DNA of 10,107 nt from assembly GCA_900548135.1 (NCBI GenBank), contig URJC01000067.1:1-10107 (forward strand). Reading direction: 5' to 3'. The translations under genes were made by a program, and so were the position numbers. Below the pieces are notes generated by a model. The model made no database searches. It was not told where the DNA came from and saw only the letters and a list, made by a program, of their open reading frames with translations. Origin of the DNA: an uncultured Odoribacter sp. (GTDB taxonomy: Bacteria; Bacteroidota; Bacteroidia; Bacteroidales; Marinifilaceae). Positions within the stretch are counted from its first letter, which is position 1; every line of letters begins with the position of its first letter. This document shows, one piece after another, positions 6,466 to 10,107 of the stretch.

Positions 6466-6571
6466 TCTATGGGGATGGAGACATCGGTTTGAAATGGGAA
6501 CCTGGTATGGTTAACCAATGCTTCCCGCAAAGATTCTTATGAGGATAAATATTAAAATACAAAAACGGAAA

Positions 6572-7426
6572 ATGAAAAAGCGATTTTTCACATGGATACT
6601 CACTATTTTGGCTATTGTTCCGGTTTTCGGACAGCAGTCTTTAACTTCCGAAACAGAAAACAATATGGATAGAATTGAATTATGCAAAAAGAACTATACC
6701 CGTTTGTTTGGCGGAGAAGCCCTGACAGGTGAAGGCAACGACCCTGAAATGATGGATATCTTACAAAAATATATTTTCGGGGAAGTATTCCGCGCGGGTA
6801 AACTGGACATCCGGATTCGTGAAATGATTACCTGTGTTTCGCTGACTGCGATGCAAACCTTGCCTCAGTTGAAGGCTCATGCCGGGGCTGCTTTAAACGT
6901 GGGAGTTACTCCCATAGAGCTTCGTGAGGCGATTTACCAGTGTGCTCCGATTATCGGTTTCCCGAAAGTGCTGAATGCGCTCAGCGTTATAAATGCCGTT
7001 TTTACGGAAAAAGGGATTCAATTGCCCCTTGCGCAGCAGAAAACTGTTACGGAGAACAATCGTAGGGAAAAAGGAAGGGCTATAGAAAGCCATCTTTACG
7101 GGGAAAATATCCGAGTGGCAATGCAGGAACTACCTGGAGGTATGGAAGAAGAGGTGACTCGTTTTCTGACTGAGGTGCATTTCGGTGATTTTCAGAGTCG
7201 TAGTGGTTTGGATACCCAGACCCGCGAGTTACTGACTTTTTGCGTATTGACTACAATCGGTGCAGAAGACCAGCTCCATTTACACCTGAGGGCTAACCTG
7301 AAAGCCGGAAACAGCAGGGAAATTCTCACTGCTGCTGTCATACAGACTCTGCCTTATATCGGTTTCCCGCCTGCCTTAAAGGCTTTGAAAATCATTAAGG
7401 AAACAGATGAAGTTTCGGAGAAGTAA
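6572..7426 (+). CDS. Exported double-domain carboxymuconolactone decarboxylase-like protein
   Basis: A 284-residue protein with two CMD (AhpD-like) helical domains. The ATG at 6572 is preferred over the upstream in-frame ATG at 6518, because it puts MKKRFFTWILTILAIVPVFG at the N-terminus as a signal peptide ending VFG before QQ. Domain 1 spans about 45-146 (REMITCVSLTAM at 83-94, with C88 and H103). Domain 2 spans about 180-276 (TRELLTFCVLTTIG at 217-230, with C224, H236 and H238). Each repeat ends in the same motif: IIGFPKVLNAL at 127-137 and YIGFPPALKAL at 262-272. CMD-fold proteins include gamma-carboxymuconolactone decarboxylase and peroxidase-like AhpD; neither domain has the AhpD CxxC pair, so a thiol peroxidase role is not supported. 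The cupin in the same operon is a frequent partner of CMD proteins. The 106-bp gap from the flavodoxin stop has no visible promoter. Confidence 0.9.
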   Translation: MKKRFFTWILTILAIVPVFGQQSLTSETENNMDRIELCKKNYTRLFGGEALTGEGNDPEMMDILQKYIFGEVFRAGKLDIRIREMITCVSLTAMQTLPQLKAHAGAALNVGVTPIELREAIYQCAPIIGFPKVLNALSVINAVFTEKGIQLPLAQQKTVTENNRREKGRAIESHLYGENIRVAMQELPGGMEEEVTRFLTEVHFGDFQSRSGLDTQTRELLTFCVLTTIGAEDQLHLHLRANLKAGNSREILTAAVIQTLPYIGFPPALKALKIIKETDEVSEK

Positions 7427-7756
7427 TCCCGGTCCAGTTTGTCTGTAAAACTCTATTCGCTGGAGTATAAAGAGGCGAAAACCTATCTGACAGCAGCGTT
7501 GTTTATTGCAGGAAATATTTTGCTTCCGCAACTTTGTCATTTAGTTCATTTTTGGGGACACACCCGGTTACCGATTTACTTTTTTGCTCTGATTGGTGCC
7601 TGCAAATATGGTTGGAGGGTGGGGGAACGGTACTTGTGTCGCCGGTAGTCAATTCTTTGTGGTTTGGTATGCCTGTAATTACAGTACTGCCTGCTATTTT
7701 AATAAAATCGGTTCTGCTGGCAGGAATTGCAGGTTACGTTGCTGCCCGGTTCGGCT

Positions 7757-7796
7757 TCATTCCTGTTGCTACAACAGCTGCAAGCAACAGGAATGA
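7757..7796. repeat. 14-bp perfect inverted repeat inside the membrane-protein pseudogene
   Basis: The arm TCATTCCTGTTGCT (7757-7770) is the exact reverse complement of AGCAACAGGAATGA (7783-7796), with a 12-nt spacer. There is no T-tract, so it is not terminator-like. It coincides with the place where the pseudogene changes frame, suggesting a template-switch or palindrome-driven mutation. This is a reading of position, not proof. Confidence 0.7.
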
Positions 7797-7920
7797 GAAC
7801 ATTAGCTGAATGGTCCATGAGTGGTTCACTTTACGTTGCCACACAGGATTTTCGTATCGGTTTGCCGGGAATGCTGATACAGGTAGTTGGTGGCTGGGTT
7901 GTTATTAACAATATGATCCG

Positions 7921-7925
7921 GAGGT
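7921..7925 (+). promoter_or_regulatory. Strong Shine-Dalgarno-like site before the broken 4Fe-4S aldo/keto reductase
   Basis: CCGGAGGTGATATG places GAGGTGA 3 bp or so before the ATG at 7929-7931 and overlaps the upstream stop codon. Such a strong site is uncommon for Bacteroidota. It indicates the broken gene was formerly translated in close coupling with the membrane-protein gene, whose stop is one base upstream. Confidence 0.4.
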
Positions 7926-7928
7926 GAT

Positions 7929-8223
7929 ATGACAAAAAAACTGGGATTCGGATTAATGCGTATGCCATTGTTGGAGGCAGGTAATTTTGCAGCAATGGAT
8001 ACAATACAGGTGGAACGGATGGTGAATACCTTCCCCGAACGGGGATTCACTTATTTCGATACGGCCTATATGTACCATCCAACAGGCATACTATGAAACA
8101 TATACAGGAAAGTATGGGAAAAGCATCGGACTGTATCAGTTGCCGGAAATGCGAAATAATTTGTCCTCAACATTTGAAGATCACGGACTATTGAAACAGG
8201 TTGCCGGAATGTTTGAATCTTAA
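7929..8223 (+). pseudogene. Internally deleted 4Fe-4S aldo/keto reductase
   Basis: The N-terminus is intact: MTKKLGFGLMRMPLL, then ERGFTYFDTAYMYH at about residues 36-49, the first strand and active-site Asp/Tyr of a Bacteroidota aldo/keto reductase that carries a C-terminal 4Fe-4S domain. Just after MYH the frame runs to TGA 8094-8096. What follows is that family's C-terminus: YYETYTGKYGK, then in another frame ASDCISCRKCEIICPQHL with the full CxxCxxCxxxCP cluster motif (8123-8173), a stop at 8192-8194, and in a third frame LKQVAGMFES ending at TAA 8221-8223. About 300 residues of a ~370-400-residue protein are missing at a junction near 8076-8084. A +1 in an A-run and a -1 at 8189-8193 complete the damage. 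The large deletion cannot be a base-calling error. Confidence 0.85.
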
Positions 8224-8247
8224 ACCATCTCATTAAAAAGAATTATA

Positions 8248-9243
8248 ATGAAACAGATTTGTATGATGACTCTGATGTCGCTGGTATGTTGTGTGGCTGT
8301 TGCTTGTGATCAGTCTAAAAATAGCAGGAATTCTGCCGGACAAGGGGTGCCTGGCCAAACCGGAGCTCCTGCAAAAGTGTATATGATCAAAGAAATTACA
8401 CCAGAAAATCTTGTGAAAATTTATGAGGCACTAGGGCGCAAAGCTACTGGAAAAGTGGCTGTCAAGCTTTCTACCGGGGAACCGGGTGGACACAACTTTC
8501 TGCAGCCGTCATTGATTGCGCCTTTGGTGAAGAAGGTTGAAGGTACGATTGTCGAGTGTAACACAGCATATGGAGGAGGACGGGCAAAGACCGGGGATCA
8601 TTTGAAAGCTGCTGCCGACCATGGTTTCACTGCCATTGCAAAAGTGGATATTATGGATGCCGAGGGGGAGGTGGCGCTCCCCGTAAGAGGGGGAAAACAC
8701 CTGAAAGAGGATTTTGTTGGTTCGCACTATCTGGATTACGATTTTACCCTGGTACTATCTCATTTCAAGGGTCATGCAATGGGTGGTTTTGGTGGAGCCA
8801 TCAAAAACATCTCGATTGGTATCGGTTCGTCTTCTGGTAAAGCATGGATCCATTCTGCCGGCAAAACGAAAAATGCCGTCGAAATGTGGGGGAATCTTCC
8901 GCCACAAGATGATTTTTTGGAAGCAATGGCCGAAGCGGCTAAAGCCATAACAGATCATTGTGGCGATAATATTCTTTACATCAATGTGGCAAACAATCTT
9001 TCGGTGGATTGTGATTGCGATGCTCATCCGGCAGCACCCCAAATGGGTGATATCGGTATTCTGGCTTCGTTAGATCCTGTAGCTTTGGATCAGGCTTGTG
9101 TAGACTTGGTTTATGCTTCGGAGGATCCCGGTAAGGTACATCTCATTGAGCGAATGGAATCACGTCATGCAGTCCATACACTTGAACATGCTGAAGCTAT
9201 CGGTGTGGGCAGTCGTAAATATGAGCTTGTCAGGCTTAAATAA
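8248..9243 (+). CDS. DUF362 domain lipoprotein
   Basis: A 331-residue protein with the DUF362 core: KVAVKLSTGEPGG at 69-81, LSHFKGHAMGGFGGAIKN at 170-187, and DIGILASLDPVALDQACVD at 268-286, preceded by the Cys-rich CDCDAH at 255-260. The N-terminus ends in VAVAC (C20) after a hydrophobic stretch, followed by a Ser/Gly/Pro/Gln-rich linker to about residue 43. This fits a lipoprotein signal, although Ala at -3 is a weak lipobox. Many DUF362 proteins carry a ferredoxin-like 4Fe-4S domain; none is seen here, so only the Cys pair at 255/257 could hold metal. The biochemical function of DUF362 is not established. It sits 24 bp after the broken 4Fe-4S reductase and is probably the last gene of the cupin operon, adding another predicted extracytoplasmic member. 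Confidence 0.9.
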   Translation: MKQICMMTLMSLVCCVAVACDQSKNSRNSAGQGVPGQTGAPAKVYMIKEITPENLVKIYEALGRKATGKVAVKLSTGEPGGHNFLQPSLIAPLVKKVEGTIVECNTAYGGGRAKTGDHLKAAADHGFTAIAKVDIMDAEGEVALPVRGGKHLKEDFVGSHYLDYDFTLVLSHFKGHAMGGFGGAIKNISIGIGSSSGKAWIHSAGKTKNAVEMWGNLPPQDDFLEAMAEAAKAITDHCGDNILYINVANNLSVDCDCDAHPAAPQMGDIGILASLDPVALDQACVDLVYASEDPGKVHLIERMESRHAVHTLEHAEAIGVGSRKYELVRLK

Positions 9244-9339
9244 TTTCCGGAACGTTGTTCTTAAACACACATGAAGTATCCAACCACAATTTAATTTGGT
9301 GTGCTGTTTCCGAAAGATGCGGGCCTCTTCATTTTTTAC

Positions 9340-9347
9340 TAATTTTG
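9340..9347 (+). promoter_or_regulatory. Putative -7 box of the rightmost aldo/keto reductase gene
   Basis: TAATTTTG matches TAnnTTTG and lies 27 bp upstream of the ATG at 9375. No TTTG is seen at the -33 distance. The 131-bp gap after the DUF362 gene plus this box suggests a separate transcript, but no clear terminator is visible between the genes. Confidence 0.4.
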
Positions 9348-9374
9348 TGAATCGTAAAGAATAATCAGTATAGG

Positions 9375-10107
9375 ATGGAGTATAGAAAATTAGGAAAGAC
9401 AGGTTTGTCAGTCAGTGCGATTGCTTTGGGATGTGAGGGTTTTATGGGGAAGGATGAAAAACAGGTGTGCGATGAAATAGACTTTGCCATCAGTCGGGGC
9501 ATTAATTTTATCGATATATATAGTTCGAATCCTGGTTTGCGTAGTCATATTGGCAGGGCGTTGGAAGGCCGGAGGGAAAAGTTTATCATTCAGGGGCATT
9601 TGTGCACTACCTGGGAAAATGATCAGTACCTGCGTACCCGGGAGATAGGGAAAACGAGGGCGTCTTTGGATGACCAGTTACGGCGTTTGCGAACTGATTA
9701 TTTGGATATTGGGATGATTCATTATGTGGATGGCGAAGAAGATTTCCGGAAAGTATTTAACGGACCTGTAATGGAGCTGGCTTTGCAGCTCAAAAAAAGA
9801 GGAAGAATCCGCCACGTCGGATTAAGCAGTCACAATCCTGCCGTAGCAGTCCGGGCTGTGGAAAGCGGATTGATTGATGTGCTGATGTTTTCTATTAATC
9901 CTTGTTACGATTTACAGCCGCCCACTGAGAATGTCGACGATTTGTGGGCGGATGAAAACTATAGCTGTGCTTTACAGAATATTGATCCCCTGCGGGAAGA
10001 GCTCTATGAATTGTGTGAACGGAAAGGGGTGGGGATAGATGTGATGAAAGCTTACGGAGGAGGAGACCTGTTGAGTGAGGATAATTCCCCATTTGGCAAA
10101 GCAATGA
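9375..10107 (+). CDS. Aldo/keto reductase with divergent active site, 3' end cut by window edge
   Basis: The frame is open from ATG 9375-9377 to the edge: 244 residues, MEYRKLGKTGLSVSAIALGC at the start. It is an aldo/keto reductase barrel of the group with a C-terminal 4Fe-4S domain, which would lie beyond the window. Recognisable blocks are GINFIDIYSSNPGLRSHIGRA at about 42-61 (one block), FIIQGHL at 70-76, LRTDYLDIGMIHYVDG at 105-120, GRIRHVGLSSHNP at 142-154 and DVMKAYGGGDLLS. Of the classic tetrad, Asp47 and His116 remain. The usual Tyr position holds Asn52 and the usual Lys position holds His75, so ordinary hydride/proton chemistry may be changed; I recall these as family features rather than damage. 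It is distinct from the broken 4Fe-4S reductase at 7929-8223. The start has no strong ribosome site beyond AGGATGG. Confidence 0.9.
   Translation, partial: MEYRKLGKTGLSVSAIALGCEGFMGKDEKQVCDEIDFAISRGINFIDIYSSNPGLRSHIGRALEGRREKFIIQGHLCTTWENDQYLRTREIGKTRASLDDQLRRLRTDYLDIGMIHYVDGEEDFRKVFNGPVMELALQLKKRGRIRHVGLSSHNPAVAVRAVESGLIDVLMFSINPCYDLQPPTENVDDLWADENYSCALQNIDPLREELYELCERKGVGIDVMKAYGGGDLLSEDNSPFGKAM

Larger units (their letters stand above)
7439..7927 (+). pseudogene. Frameshifted small membrane protein, ECF-transporter S-component-like
   Basis: Three consecutive pieces join into one hydrophobic protein. Piece 1, from a TTG at 7439, reads SVKLYSLEYKEAKTYLTAAL and continues through LPIYFFALIGACKYGWRVG. 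Piece 2, in another frame from about 7623, reads GTVLVSPVVNSLWFGMP and ILIKSVLLAGIAGYVAARFG. Piece 3, back in the first frame, reads TLAEWSMSGSLYVATQDFR, then IGLPGMLIQVVGGW, ending at TGA 7925-7927. The order and wording match a Bacteroidota family of ~160-residue membrane proteins resembling ECF-type S components. The first shift lies at the G-run near 7617-7625, best explained by loss of one base, and the second lies in or next to a 14-bp inverted repeat at 7757-7796. The TTG start may be a decayed ATG. I infer a dead gene; family naming rests on memory of similar proteins. Confidence 0.72.

Noticed and set aside
6518..6571. Upstream in-frame ATG as the start of the CMD protein
   Set aside because: It would add 18 charged residues ahead of a clean signal peptide that begins at the ATG at 6572.
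7673..7684. CTGTAATTACAG palindrome resembling the AraC half-site
   Set aside because: It lies inside the decayed membrane-protein gene, has no 21-bp partner and no promoter nearby; treated as chance.
8123..8194. Stand-alone small ferredoxin carrying CISCRKCEIICP
   Set aside because: It has no start codon or ribosome site and reads as the C-terminus of the broken aldo/keto reductase, with matching residues in neighbouring frames.
7439..8223. All damage here being sequencing error
   Set aside because: Single-base shifts could be errors, but the loss of about 300 residues from the reductase and the missing N-terminus of the FMN reductase are too large for that.
9243..9340. Terminator between the DUF362 gene and the last aldo/keto reductase
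   Set aside because: Only a 5-bp CACAC/GTGTG pairing with a long loop and a 4-bp GAAC/GTTC stem are seen, neither followed by a T-run.

Overview
The window looks like a chromosomal segment from a Bacteroidales bacterium (Bacteroides/Parabacteroides-like). The evidence is the protein families and their wording, starts that mostly lack Shine-Dalgarno sites, and several -7 boxes of the Bacteroidota form TAnnTTTG. No rRNA, tRNA, CRISPR array, transposase or phage gene is visible, and both window edges cut through genes.

Left part (1-1218): a minus-strand AraC-family regulator (C-terminus off the window) faces away from the decayed remains of a plus-strand NADPH-dependent FMN reductase/flavodoxin-fold gene. 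Middle left (1261-2795): an arginase/agmatinase-fold hydrolase (minus) is divergent from an HxlR-family regulator (plus). A 24-bp near-palindrome between them is a likely HxlR operator. After a 375-bp stretch with no recognisable gene, ending in a strong hairpin, a second minus-strand AraC regulator (3171-4067) appears. It is a clear paralogue of the first.

Centre and right (4495-9243): a plus-strand, operon-like run encodes an exported cupin, a cytosolic aldo/keto reductase, an exported flavodoxin and an exported double-domain carboxymuconolactone decarboxylase (CMD) protein. Two pseudogenes follow: a small ECF-S-like membrane protein and a 4Fe-4S aldo/keto reductase that lost most of its middle. 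The run ends with a DUF362 lipoprotein. A further aldo/keto reductase (9375 to the right edge) has its own promoter-like box.

The main regulatory observation is a shared operator architecture. Both AraC genes have, upstream, a pair of direct CTGTAAT-like half-sites spaced exactly 21 bp, and in both cases the pair starts exactly 41 bp from a TATCTT(T/C)G box pointing into the AraC gene. The second locus has an additional 21-bp-spaced pair just upstream of the -33 region of the cupin promoter. I infer that the second AraC protein activates the cupin operon and controls itself, perhaps by looping. The first AraC locus appears to be a duplicate whose target promoter and gene have been eroded. The operon mixes exported redox-type proteins (cupin, flavodoxin, CMD, DUF362 lipoprotein) with cytosolic NADPH-type reductases. 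Its substrate cannot be read from the sequence.
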